64,000 nt of DNA from Monosporascus cannonballus (GCA_004154925.1 QJNS01000002.1:124001-188000); one strand, 5' to 3'. Positions 52,351 through 63,300 are shown, numbered from the stretch's first letter. The notes: a model not told the origin generated them from the letters alone. Program-made: numbers and translations.

Positions 52351-52415
52351 ATCATTTACCAAATAAGAAAAAGGGAAAAAATCTTAAGGGCAAGATTTTT
52401 GGAAAAGGAAAATCG

Positions 52416-52791
52416 TATTACGATTTAATAAATTCCGGCCTCGAAAAACGGTTAAACCAGAATAATACGGACATTCTCCCAGGTCACATAACGGATAATC
52501 ACTGCCAAGTCAGTGATTATCAGAAATTAGTAATAATCCTAAGGGATCATAATTATTACTAAATGCGTAATTACAGGTAATTAAGCTTAAAATAAGAAAA
52601 ATATATATATTTATTATTTTTATAATTTAGATAGCATTAGCTTGTAATAAAATATCGTTATCCAAAATAGCCTTGATATTACGAAACGTAATATATTATT
52701 ATATCTATTGCTCAGATTTCCACGATACTCCTACCAACATATACCCGTACCACTTAGGTTTAATAGTTGGTTAAACGGCCTAGCCATTACA
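52416..52791 (+). repeat. 3' LTR of + strand chromovirus
   Basis: Begins TATTACGATTTAATAA right after a polypurine tract (GGAAAAGGAAAATCG) and ends AGCCATTACA, followed by the duplication CAAGC. It contains a perfect palindrome with 11-base arms, GATAATCACTG and CAGTGATTATC, at 52494-52521. The neighbouring CACGTG has mutated to CACATA. Confidence 0.9.
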
Positions 52792-52796
52792 CAAGC

Positions 52797-53139
52797 CAGT
52801 TGAGCCATTATTTCCCTGAACTCCGATCTTTGACATATCTACATTCCCAGGTGTTCTGGCGTTCGTATTTAGGTGGCCCGCTAACCGCTTAGAGAGTTTA
52901 AATTTGGAAATACGGGCTTCTGCGCGAAATACCCCGATGCCGAAGCGGGGAATAGCGGCGACGGGGGGGAGCGGAGTCTTGTGACTGCTCCAAGGCCCAA
53001 TGAGGCGCATCGGGTCATTGGGGGCCCGGAGATTATAGCTGAGGATGGATGGTGGCGTCAAGCTGAGATGGAAAGCTGTGTCATAGGCAGCACCGAGGGT
53101 GGCGCTCCAAACGCAGCTCCATCTTACGCTGGATGACAT
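52797..53139 (-). pseudogene. host ORF of unknown function, cut by chromovirus
   Basis: Balanced-composition DNA holds a - strand ORF from ATG at 53139. At the retroelement it now runs into LTR codons and stops at 52780. Removing the element and one CAAGC copy lets the frame continue through 46091-46012, giving 140 codons and a stop. The predicted protein is rich in Ser, Pro, Arg and Leu (starts MSSSVRWSCVWSATLG; contains FRAEARISKFKLSKRLAG). No domain, signal peptide or intron was recognised, so it may be a chance ORF in a non-coding fragment. The DNA has escaped RIP, which fits single-copy sequence. Confidence 0.35.
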
Positions 53140-53363
53140 GTTAATGGTATGATACGAAGCAGAGATTGCTACGGAGCTGAAAGGTTACTGTCAGGTGCTA
53201 AGAGCGCGTGGCATTAACCGGATGCTTACATAATATTTCCTTTAAAAGAGTATTATAAAGTTATAGTTAAATATAAAATTGTCGATTTTTGTTTGTTTTA
53301 CCTTTTTAGTTCTTGATTATAATATATTTAAACCTTGTTGAATTAAACAGCGAAAAAAGTAAG
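53140..53363. other. intergenic, upstream of the ORF
   Basis: Normal composition continues to about 53225, then turns AT-rich before the LTR fragment. No promoter motif or other gene was seen. Confidence 0.5.
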
Positions 53364-53491
53364 TATTACGACCTCGCGGACTACGGGCTCGAGAAACGGT
53401 CGCAACAGCCAAGAAAACCAAGTGGGTCAGGTCACGTGACGGATCACCAGCGAGCTGGGTCATCAACTCACTGGTGGTGAGCCAATGATTT
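53364..53491 (+). repeat. truncated LTR, well-preserved 5' part
   Basis: Begins TATTACGACCTCGCGGACTA and continues with the family words GAGAAACGGTCGCAAC and GGTCACGTGACGG (CACGTG at 53433-53438). It then has an imperfect inverted repeat (GGATCACCAG, CACTGGTGGTGAGCC) and breaks off into AT-rich desert. Only about 128 bp remain. The low level of mutation contrasts with the DNA to its right. Confidence 0.75.
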
Positions 53492-56400
53492 AAATTTGAT
53501 GTATATTCAGAACCGCATGTAAATAATATAGAAATTGTATGTCAAGTATTACCAGCGTTATTATATATTGAAAATTAATAGTAAAAAAGATAAATATATA
53601 TTAATATAATTTCTAGACTATATTACCATTCGAAACTGCTTTTTTATATTTTAAATGCTTATACTATAAATCTATTTTTAAATATTATTTACTTTTATCA
53701 AACTTTTATAACGTTACACAGATTTGAAATATTGTGTAAAATATTACGTGCAAACCGCGCGAGAAGCTTGTAGAGCACGTTAGTATCTTTTATTTATTGC
53801 TAAATAATTGTTCATTCGTAGTGAATACGTCGACGCCTATTAGATGATTAGTTGTATCTTTGTATAATCTAAACTTAAATATTTATCTCTGTTTTTTAAA
53901 TAATAGTTTAATATCTCTCGCCTGTAATTTATTATAAATTAATAGTATACGTTAATTTTATAATCTTCTAATAACCAATGTGATATTAAATTTATCTAGT
54001 TTTATCAATGATTAAAACCACCTCAATATATTTAAATTTTAAGTAGTTTAAAAAGTGTCCCTTTTTACAATTGATATATATTATAATCTTATTGTATTAT
54101 TTATCTCAGCAGTATAAAATAAGCTTACATTTATTATTCAGTTACTCTGAAATGAATTATTAGATTTTAAACGGTGTAAATGCCGTTTTCATACACTATA
54201 ATGCTTTAAATCTTTAAATTGTTGTTTTTAAAACAATGATGTTTAACACTATAATGTTAATAATTCTGTGTATGAAAAGTAATTATGCTTAATAATAATA
54301 TAGTTTGGAATGATAAGTCTATTAACAAGTAAATAGATAAGATTTAATACGAAATCAAAAATAAAACGACACAGTATTTTAATATATATGAATATTTTAA
54401 GGTTATTTTTGACAATAATAGTATATAATAAACGAAAAGATTAAATATTAAGAATATGCTATACTTTATAGTAAGATCTCTATCTTATAATGTTGAACAA
54501 GAACGTACACTATTTATATATAATAATAATAAAAGTTCTTTATAAAAATTAAACAATAAATATAACAAAAATAATTGTGATATTTTAATATCGTTATTAA
54601 AATTGGTTTCAAGTTCGATATTAGGAACTATTTATTAGAATATATATTGTAATTAATATATCGAAATAAAGACAAATATTAAATTTTAGTTAATGATAGT
54701 ATATTTAGCCTTTTATTTAAAATATTTTATGTAATTAATATATAAACTAAAACGAATTTAAGTTTAAGTAAATGATATAGTTTAATATCTAAAAGCTTAA
54801 AATAATTACTCTATATATTAGTCGAAAATAGTCGATTCGACAATATCCGATTAAGAATTAATTATATTATGTGCATTTATAATTATAATTTATAACATAA
54901 TTACAGTATATCTTTTCGTAATTTAAATTTTAGTAGTGTAGAATATAATCTATTTATATTATTGCTCTTTATTATTAAATACTGTATATACACACTTTTA
55001 ATATTTAGTATTTTATAATTCTATTATTGTTATATATCTTAGAACTAGATTTAATATTTATCTAATTAATCTAGCTACCTTATTTTAACTATTGTAAAGA
55101 ATATTAAAAACTCAAAAATATTAATTATAATTTATTTAAATCCTTATATGATTATAATTGCCGTTATTTCTATAATAACAACGTATTTGAAATTTACTCG
55201 CGAAATTAGACGTTGTAAATAGAATTAGTTATAACTTGAACAGATTCAAGCTTTATATAATAAAATAAGAACACAAGGCAAATTCTTGACGTCTAGTTGC
55301 TGACGCACTTGAATAAAAAGACAACTACTAAACTTTATATATCCGTATTGCACATACAGGTTTAACAAATGTTTATTAATATACCTACTTCTTAAAACGG
55401 TTTATAACTGTTTGGTCGTTACTTTATCGTTTAATATATTATCCTGTATTTTAACTACACGTACTATTAAATTTAATAAATGTTTTTTAATTTAACGCAT
55501 AAATTCAAAACAAAATAAAATGATAACTGTATTAAATACAAAACTATTGAAATAATTAAGAGTTTAACATAATATTTACTAAATAAAAAATCGAAAGATT
55601 ACTGATATAAAACGAATTTTAATAATAATAATAAAATAGCAACACTAAAACCTTTAAAATATAAAAAAGATATATAGAAATGTATTACAATTTGAAGAAA
55701 AAAGAATTTTATAAAACTCGAAAAGGTTAAACTAATACTAGTTTTATTAAGTTTGAGTGCTTATTTCTTGTTGTTTTCAATTTTATATATTATATATTTC
55801 AACTCTTCTTTTCATAAATAAATTCGCTTTGTATTGTATTTAAAAATTAAAATTATAATAAATATTCAATTTAAAATTGAATACTAAAACTATATCACAT
55901 TATAGAATCGTAAAATAACTTTGTTTAAGAACTATTTCTTTTTACTTAATTCGTTTTATAATTCTTTTAGTAAAAGCATTTTCGCTATATTTCTCCTTTT
56001 TTCATATCTTGTATACCTTTACAATATTTTAAAACATTATTTATGATAATTATTATCAATGTAAAAATTAAAAATTTTAATCTCGCTTGTTAAATATGAG
56101 GAAATAGCACTTACGAAATAGTAGCTAATAGCTGACAAGCCGCCGAGTCACTTACTAGTATAAATCCACCATCTAGCAGCTAATGGAAAACGGTAGATAG
56201 AAGTAACCTAATATATTTACTTTTTGAGATAAGCTCTGCGACCGGCCAGATATTACGTTACTCTAGCCTACAGCTATCTATTATATTGTATGAAAATAAA
56301 TATTTAATAATTTATTAATTTGTAAATGAAATAATTCTATATTTAATTTTTATAGGATTTTCATTTTAATATTAAAACCGTACAACTAAAAAGATTATTT

Positions 56401-57415
56401 ATACAAAATATATAATAAAACTAAATAAGAAACCTATTGAATGAGAATAACTATTTTTAATTAAAAAGATTATAATAATAAATTTTTAAAATTTATAACA
56501 ATTTACAAAAACGATGATAAAAAAGCAGAATTCAAAACCTTAAATAAATAATTACGCTGTATTATAGTGAAATTCCCTGAATTGGGAAAAGATATAAACA
56601 ATTAAAATACGAAACATTAATTGGTTTATTATATTAATACGATATCAATGTTGTTTTATAAACTATTATTAGGAATGTATAATATCTTTATAGTTTGATA
56701 TATATATCGCTATTTACTTTAATAGTGTATTTTGTACAAGTAAAATCAAAAAAGTATTTTATAAAATATACGTTAGTTTTGCAACTTATTTTTCAAAGAA
56801 TCATTGCGAGAAAACTAGAGTTAAAAAGCAAGCAAGTAGATATAAACAACGAAAGCAAAAGTGAAAAACAAACGAAAAATAAACAAATTTAAATTCAATA
56901 GTTTAAATAACTGAATATTATGAAATTAGCTTTAAAAGGTTATTACTTGATATAAAGATTGAGAACGATTAGTATAATAAAAGATTTCTAGTTATTAAAA
57001 TAAGAAAACATATAAAATATATATATAAAGCTAATAAAGACATTATTTATATTTCAATGTCAATATTTACTGATTTTATAATAGTAAAATAAATAATACC
57101 CTTGATATTACGATAATATAACAAATTAAAAGCGTTTTAACAATACTATATTATAATAAAACTAAAAGATAATGAATTATTATATATTAAAACACGTATA
57201 CTTGGTTATAATACAATATGAATGTTACCTTTTCTTATTTAGATGTCTTTTGACTTTATTTATTAGTTTTTGTAAAATTATTTAAAGTACACGCGTATAA
57301 TATTGAAAAAGTAATAAGTTCAAAGTTATTATATCTACTAAATAACATTTACGTTATATTTATATAAAAAAGGTTAAATTTAACAAGACGTCGTTAGGGT
57401 TATAATAAATATATA
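53492..57415. other. AT-rich desert
   Basis: Stops in all frames; the longest open stretch (56695-56892, 65 codons) is low-complexity. One GC-richer patch at 56100-56285 contains the short motif shared with 34678-34735 (reverse complement of 56105-56160) and further unidentified sequence. No genes. Confidence 0.7.
56105..56160 (-). repeat. short dispersed GC-richer motif, copy 3
   Basis: The reverse complement (AAGTGACTCGGCGGCTTG, then TATTTCGTAAGTGC) aligns with 34678-34735. The adjoining 56160-56285 stays GC-richer than the desert and was not identified. Confidence 0.4.
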
Positions 57416-57456
57416 ACGTACTACACAAGCAAGTCGGCTACATAAACGAGTCGGCC
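57416..57456 (+). repeat. left terminal inverted repeat of Fot1-like element
   Basis: Begins ACGTACTACACAAGC and ends GAGTCGGCC; pairs with 59241-59281. Preceded by the TA target duplication. Confidence 0.92.
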
Positions 57457-57531
57457 GGTTTTTGACACATCGCAATAATAAACTCAAATAAAATAACCAT
57501 GATATAACAAATCAACTTAAATTAATCGAAT

Positions 57532-59175
57532 TATTCTTCGCTAGACGTATTTACAGTTTTTTTATAAATAGGCGTAATATGTCCGGGTTTGCCGTAAATA
57601 TTATATTTTCGTTCTTTTGTTTCAACCTTTTTACGACCATTTTCCTTAATTGTCATTGGCTTCATTTTCTATTACCACCTGCTTTTTCTGTAAAGAGAGC
57701 TTATCCCTTTTCCCTAAAAACGTTTATTTTTGGTCCTTCGACGTTTGCTTAAAATTTAATTCGTTTTATGTAATTAAGCGGGTTTTTTTTCGAAAAAAGG
57801 CTATTTCGTATAGAAAGTAACAGGTTACTTTTTATCAAAAGATTAATGGATTTTATTATTGTTATCGGCGAAATACTCTTACGATTTTTAATTTATCTTT
57901 GTAAATAACGTTCTTATTTCGTTATTTTACGGACATTTTTAAGTGTTTTTGCGGAAAGTGAAAAAATAAAATCAAGAGAAATAAATAGCAAGATGGTCAG
58001 TATAAGTATAACTGGAAAATTTTCCAAATCGGAAAAGACGTTATTGGGATTAAATAGAATAAGCCTAGTTTTTAAAAATCTAGATACAATATTATCAGAT
58101 ATTATAACAGCTTTAAACGCATTATAAAAGCCGGCGAAAAGAATTTCTTTATTCGCGATATCGATATGTTAATGTCATATTAAATTTTCAATATAAAACA
58201 AATAAATACGTTTCAAAATAAAAAAGCAAAATATATCGAAAAGTTAAAATCGATAGAAAAAATAAGCCGGTATATAAAACGTAATAATACCGTAATTCGC
58301 GTAATACTTTGCGAATTTCATCAAATAATAACTTTCATAATCGTTAAAAATAAAAAACATTTCGATGATTTTGTACACGCTCGAATATATTTGTCGAAAT
58401 GTTAAATCCATTTTAAATTTAGTTTGTTTATTATTTAGCTGTTATTACTTAAACCGATTTTCTAAAAGGCTGGTAATAGGTTTTCCCGATAACAAAATCT
58501 AAGATAATTTTTTCCCGCCATAATAATAAATGGCGGTAAAGCACAACTTTAAGAGTTAATAATTGAAATAACCGTTATTTATTTCTTATACCTATATTAC
58601 ATTTATATAGGTATTCCACTTTTTTTAGTATTAATGATTATTATGCTTATTGTTATAAAAAGCCTTTTTAAAAAGTTTATTTTATCGAAATTATATATAT
58701 TCTTTTTTATAATACCGTATTTTACGATTATAATTCGAATAAGTTCTAATTATTTACGAAGCGTTTTTAGATTTTCGCATAAAATTCTTTAATAATCGAT
58801 ATTTAGATTTAAATTCGTCTAACGTTTTTTTTGCCGTTTAACAAAATTCGATGCCTAATTAATACCGACGCGTTTTATAACGCGTTAGGTAAGCAGTAAA
58901 TTCGCTATATCTTTAACATACTGAAGCCGGACAGGAAACGTTCGCGTATTTAGGTTAGGAATTCGGTCGATAATCGATTTCTTTTTAGTTAGCGTTAATT
59001 TTCTCGAATTAGGAGTAATATCGGCTCGGGCGCGTCGACCGTGATATCGGTCCTTTAAAGTAGATTTAGAGACGTCATATATAAAATAACGCTTTTTAAA
59101 GGTAAGTTTCGGGTTTCGTTTCTTAACCTGGATAGCTAAATTTATCCTAACTTCTTTTATAAGACGTTTTATGTT
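57532..59175 (-). pseudogene. Fot1-family transposase, multiply broken
   Basis: On the - strand the N-terminal part reads DVSKSTLKDRYHGRRARADI followed by TPNSRKLTLTKKKSIIDRI (about 58980-59080), the PxxTLRxRxxGxxxRxxxxxxxxxLTxxEE DNA-binding block of the family. YNFDKINF near 58680-58700 is the catalytic YNFDExGF block with Glu and Gly lost. SCALPPFIIMAGKNYL near 58510-58560 matches the G(W/Y)AIPPFIIxxGKxHL block. FSPAFIMRLKLL near 58100-58150 matches the PAFxxAFxxA segment. The C-terminus, RKYNIYGKPGHITPIYKK (about 57560-57610), is the usual C-x2-C-x3-GHN-x4-C tail with Cys changed to Tyr. The protein cannot be made whole. Confidence 0.85.
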
Positions 59176-59240
59176 GTTAGTGTTGAAAGATTAGTGATTA
59201 GGGTCGCAAGGTTAGAAAATTAAGAAATCTAGCCGACTCG

Positions 59241-59281
59241 CTTATGTGGCCGACTAGCTTGTGTGGTACGTTATTTTTTTA
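59241..59281 (-). repeat. right terminal inverted repeat of Fot1-like element
   Basis: Reverse complement begins ACGTACCACACAAGC; pairs with 57416-57456 and is followed by TA. Confidence 0.92.
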
Positions 59282-59283
59282 AA

Positions 59284-61030
59284 AACATTAACTATTATAT
59301 TAAAAAGTCGGTTTAATACAAATAAATTAAATTAAATATATTGAATATTATATATATATTTAAAATAATAGCTAATTTGCGTATCAAAATATTTTACTTA
59401 TTTTTGCTTCTAATTAAGCGAATAAATGTAAATTAGCATAAAAAATAAACAACTAAAGTGATCTCATAGTTGTAAAAGCTTGCTTCACTAACCTCAGGTA
59501 GTTGCGCCCCAAGTCCAGCTGTAGTGCAGGCATTATACTTTATATACCAACTAATAATACACACCTATAGAAATATAAGATTTATAAAATAAGGCTTGAT
59601 ATTACAATATAAATTTTGTTTCTCTTTTCATGGTTTTAAATAATCTGTAAATAATCTTTATAATATAATTGTAAATATAATATTAATCAAAATAATACAC
59701 AATTGATATTAGCTATTAATATATATAGTTTAACACGAGGTTTGAATTATATATTAAATTTTTTAGTCGCAGTTAACTTTTTAATCATATTAAAAATTGA
59801 CAATAGACTTTTCGTTTTTTATAAATCTTTTAGCTGGAGCGTTTTTATAATAGTTATAACCGTAATTACCGAATATACTATTATGCTCTAAATTTTGAAA
59901 AAGTAATTAAATATAACACAAATCGGTTTAACTATATTTTAACGAGTATACATTGTAGTTATTATATCATAGTTATAAAGGCGAAGTCGTTAATTAAGTT
60001 TAGAATTTTCGTATAAGTATAGTTTTATAATTATATATCATACAACTAAAAAGCTTAATATACGAACTTTATAGTGTAAAATATATCTAAGACTCTCGGT
60101 ATACTATAATCCAACTAGTAATTTTATTATCGCAGAGATCAAAACATTACAATCGTTTATTTCTTAAAGTTAAATATATATATCTTTGTTTTAATTTAAA
60201 TGTTTAAAAATTTAAAAACTTTATATCTATTAATTAATTTTGCTTTAAAATAGAAACCTGCTTTTTAAACTGGTCCGTTTTGGTTTAGTATATTAATAAT
60301 AGTTTTTATACATAAACTTTGTTTCTTTTTAACAAATTAGACGAAAATAGTGGTTTTCGCAGCGATATAAGAACTAACTCTTCTTTAGCGTAATTTGAGC
60401 TTCAATCTTGTTCGCTTATTATAAAGATAAACATTTTAATTACCTAAATAAAACATTATGTATAAGCTATAATCGAAAGAAGCCTGAGCTAGCTGACGTA
60501 AATAATGGCATAGATATCTCTAGCACAATTATACGCCGGGTTTTCAAGTGCATTTTATAGCAAAAGCTCGTTTAGCAGATTTTTTAACTTTACGAACTAT
60601 CCAAATTACGTTGTAATTAGAAAAAGTTTATTATTAGTTAGATTTAGAATTTTGTACACTTATAAAAATATAACAAACCTTTATAACATCATATAAGTAT
60701 CTTCTTAACGATAATTTAATAAACAAAATCATAATAAATACTTTTATAAAATTGTTTCAAATATCATAAATATATTAATATATTTAATATTATGCAGGAT
60801 TTGTTAGTATTCCTAATTAATCCCGCTTTTGAAATTATATATATAAGTAAAATATATCGTTTATTTATATTATACTAAATCTTTTTGAGTTCCATATTAG
60901 TTATTTATATAATTTTAAATTTTTATATTATTGTTTAAACACTTATAGAATGATTGATAAACCTAGTGAGAAAATCACAAGATGTACATAAGCACTATTT
61001 TCAAAGATAATATATTTTTATTCGTGTTTT
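59284..61030. other. AT-rich desert
   Basis: No gene. Short GC-richer scraps at 59475-59535 (GCGCCCCAAGTCCAGCTG) and 60480-60585 are unidentified. A 62-codon open stretch (59703-59891) is low-complexity and hydrophobic, judged to be chance. Confidence 0.65.
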
Positions 61031-61605
61031 TCCACCCAGGCCAACCGGGTACCTGAAGCTACTGTCATTTTTTCAAAACTTTAGATACAGCCGCGCCGTA
61101 GACGCAGCCACTCCCTCAGCACTGGGGCCTGATCCCGATGAGGTAACGTAAAAGCAAATGGGTCTGTTCATGGCACACGCAATTGGCCTAATAGAACAAC
61201 CCAACTGATGTTTCGTATATCCGACACCACTTGGCTAATGAGGCAGTCTTCCCACTCCGCAGGCGACTAGAACTTCTGTGGTTAGTTCGCTCTGCTATAC
61301 GATGTGAGGCGTTGCGGCCAAGTTCGTGGCAGACGTTGTCTCCAGACATGCTCATCACGCCTAGCTCGTATTATCGGCGCCCGTAAGACTTTTGGCCTCA
61401 TATCGTCCAGGCTCCAGTAACAAATAGGCATTGCACAAATGTCTATAAAGCTCGACATGCCCACCATGTCCACCTTGCTTGCCTATCGTATTCCACTGTC
61501 AACACACAACGGACTTAGCAAGGCAGACTCAGCTGGAAGCAAAACACCAAACCAACCAAGCGACCACCATTCAAAATAATAACAACAAGAACAGCAGCAG
61601 CACAA
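61031..61605 (+). promoter_or_regulatory. upstream region of secreted-protein gene
   Basis: Composition jumps to normal at about 61030. A TATA-type box TATAAAG lies at 61444-61450, about 155 bases before the ATG. A CA-rich, pyrimidine-poor leader follows (CAAACCAACCAAGCGACC, AATAACAACAAG, CAGCAGCAGC at 61548-61604), typical of fungal 5' untranslated regions. Transcription start near 61475 is inference. No other motif was identified in 61031-61440. Confidence 0.55.
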
Positions 61606-61903
61606 ATGAAATTCATCGCCGTCACCTTCGCTTCCCTCGTCGCCCTCGCCGCCGCAGAACGGGGGTGCAGGCCTGGCACCTACTCTTGCACCACCAACCC
61701 CAAAACTGGCTGCCCCGGTTGGCAAACCTGCGACATCACACGCCGCTGGGTCGTAAGTTTCTCCCCTTGTCCCAAGAAGATGATGGGACGGATGGCTAAC
61801 CCGATGCAAGTATTCCGGCGACTGCCCTCCTGACACCGTTTGCAAGTTCCACCAGCAGAATGGGAGCCCCTACTGCGTCCCCCCCGACTTCGTGATCCCG
61901 TAA
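61606..61903 (+). CDS. small cysteine-rich secreted protein, one intron
   Basis: Exon 1 (61606-61752) and exon 2 (61811-61903) give 79 residues. Residues 1-17 (MKFIAVTFASLVALAAA) form a signal peptide, with likely cleavage after Ala17. The mature 62 residues hold seven Cys at 21, 28, 36, 42, 54, 60 and 71. The blocks CRPGTYSC, GWQTC, RRWVYSGDCPPDTVCKF and NGSPYCVPP resemble a family of small secreted proteins in Sordariomycetes, usually with six Cys; Cys36 seems to be extra. Such proteins act outside the cell and some are effectors, but function is not shown here. The splice choice is supported by GTAAGT at 61753, a CTAAC branch site and AG at 61810. Unspliced, the frame would end at 61833 and lose three Cys. 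It is the only convincing intact gene in the window. Confidence 0.85.
61753..61810 (+). other. spliceosomal intron, phase 0
   Basis: 58 nt, normal for filamentous fungi. It has GTAAGT at the donor, CTAAC at 61796-61800 as branch site, and GCAAG at the acceptor. Splicing joins RRWV to YSGDC in frame. Confidence 0.88.
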
Positions 61904-62908
61904 TCCTAGCCAAACGTTTAAGTAGGGCTTAGGGTTGAAACGGAGATGCATCTTCTCATTGTGTGCTTCATTTAAACACCCTGTTCTGCGGAGGATTGTT
62001 GTGCTTTATGAGTGACGCTCCTTTACCGAAACTGATGGACACAATAACATTATAAGAAGGTTTTATATATGTTTGTCAGGGATTCGGGCCGACAAGGGCA
62101 AAACATCGGGTTTACGTGTGGAACTAAGGACTCTCTCACAAATATATCTCTGTCTCTAGGGCTCTCCCCTGGAGGCCTATTTCTTGGCATAGAGTCTCAG
62201 TATGTTCAGTTGCCAATGTAGCTCGAGACTTTGGCGTAGACACCATGTATTAACAAGATCAAGACCACGACAGAGCCTGACGAGACAGGATTCGGCTTGA
62301 CTCGCCGTTAACCATAGGTGACGGGGATTTATATCAGCGCCACGTTATGCCAAGGGCTTCCTGCTAGACCTAGGCACGCCTTGGCTTAGCTAATTAGCTA
62401 CAAGTGGAATTTGCTTTTAGTATTTGCGGCCTCCCTTCCTTTTAATCACAGCTGCTTTTACGTATAATGAAAAAGGGTTTCCTGCTATCACTGTTTAACA
62501 TTTCTTGAAAGTTATTGTAATACTGTTCTCTTTCTAGCTGTATATTTAATTGGGGTCGGGGAGATTTGGTCTTCATCAACGCGGATGAACAAACTATGTC
62601 ACGATACGGGAAGGGGTTGGCGAGATAAAGAACTTAATCAGACTGTATTTATGGTATTGAACTTGGTGACTGAAAACATGATAAGTGGTGATTGTCTCGA
62701 GTAGAACGCATGACGAAAAGCACTTGCTTATATACACCTGTGAGCCGGATTAACTGATCAGCCGGGTCCTAGTATGGGCATAATACTGTACCCCTTTTAA
62801 AAATACGTGTAATATAAAGATTTTGGTATAGTAAACCTACGCTGTATATGCTTCATTAAACCGTATTATGCCAATATATTACTATTTTAAAATTTGACTG
62901 TTTATTTA
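61904..62908. other. downstream normal-composition region without a gene
   Basis: About 900 bases of balanced composition followed by AT-rich DNA from about 62790. No open frame with coding character. AATAACATTATAAG near 62042 could serve in 3'-end formation. 62550-62680 matches the RIP-altered copy at 8855-8990. The remainder may be old intergenic DNA or gene fragments. Confidence 0.55.
62550..62680 (+). repeat. near-intact copy of repeat also at 8855-8990
   Basis: Contains GGGGTCGGGGAGATTTGGTC, CACGATACGGGAAGGGG and ATAAAGAACTTAATCAGAC. The homologous copy at 8855-8990 has most of its G and C replaced. Nature unknown. Confidence 0.65.
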
Positions 62909-63300
62909 TGTTAAACCCGATGGACTTGGCGGGCCTAAGAGACGGTCGGGACAATAACACAAAAACGCGACACAGGGCAGATCACGTGACGGCCTCAAGG
63001 CTCTCAAATGCCTTGGCACCTTAAGCCTGTTGAGCCACACAAAAAGGATCAAAGAGCTCAAAAGACACAACGGGTTGAGCCCCTTAAGCACCTTAAACCA
63101 GGAGTAAGATATATACGTTCGTTATTTCCATAGTTTAGATAACAGCAGCTTGTAATAAAACATCGTTACCCAAGATACCTTTGGTATTACGAAACGTAAC
63201 AAGTTTACTGTATTTATTGCTCAGAATCCCATAATACTCCTGCCAACATAAAGCCGTACAACTTGGGTTTAATGGTTGGTTAAACCGCCTAGCCGTCACA
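62909..63300 (+). repeat. solo chromovirus LTR with target duplication
   Basis: Begins TGTTAAACCCGATGG and ends CTAGCCGTCACA. The 5 bases ATTTA flank it on both sides (62904-62908 and 63301-63305), a perfect target duplication. At 392 bp with no internal element beside it, it is a solo LTR, normally left by recombination between the two LTRs of an element. It is the least mutated LTR of the window, with CACGTG at 62993-62998 followed by inverted-repeat-rich sequence (CTCAAGGC, GCCTTGG, TTAAGCC, TTGAGCC). Confidence 0.93.

Larger units (their letters stand above)
46092..52791 (+). mobile_element. complete Ty3/Gypsy chromovirus, + strand, RIP-inactivated
   Basis: LTRs at 46092-46428 and 52416-52791 flank gag with a zinc knuckle, reverse transcriptase, integrase and chromodomain in the order of Ty3/Gypsy. 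A perfect 5-bp target duplication CAAGC lies at 46087-46091 and 52792-52796. The total length is about 6.7 kb. The 5' LTR is 39 bp shorter, mainly because the palindrome region present at 52494-52521 is reduced. All domains carry stops and C:G to T:A changes, so the element is dead. Confidence 0.92.
57416..59281 (-). mobile_element. Fot1/Pot2-like DNA transposon, RIP-inactivated
   Basis: The ends ACGTAC(T/C)ACACAAGC are inverted repeats of at least 41 bases with five differences, four of them transitions. They are flanked by TA on both sides (57414-57415 and 59282-59283), the target duplication of this superfamily. The length of 1866 bp is standard for Fot1/Pot2. The transposase lies on the - strand and is broken. 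Each end contains two GTCGGC words as subterminal repeats. Confidence 0.93.

Noticed and set aside
61606..61833. Unspliced 75-codon version of the secreted protein
   Set aside because: It reads through a consensus intron, loses three Cys and the NGSPYCVPP block, and ends in a tail unlike the family.
61483..61845. 120-codon - strand ORF across the secreted-protein gene
   Set aside because: It lies antisense to the spliced gene, has a low-complexity Cys/Gly composition, and the + strand gene has signal peptide, splice sites and family motifs. Two shorter - strand stretches (61282-61473, 61680-61913) and the + stretch 61479-61799 are rejected for the same reason.
61923..61935. TTAGGG near the secreted-protein gene as a telomere sign
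   Set aside because: A single occurrence, not an array; gives no evidence of a chromosome end.
62906..63091. 61-codon - strand ORF
   Set aside because: It lies inside the solo LTR, on its antisense strand, and has no domain.
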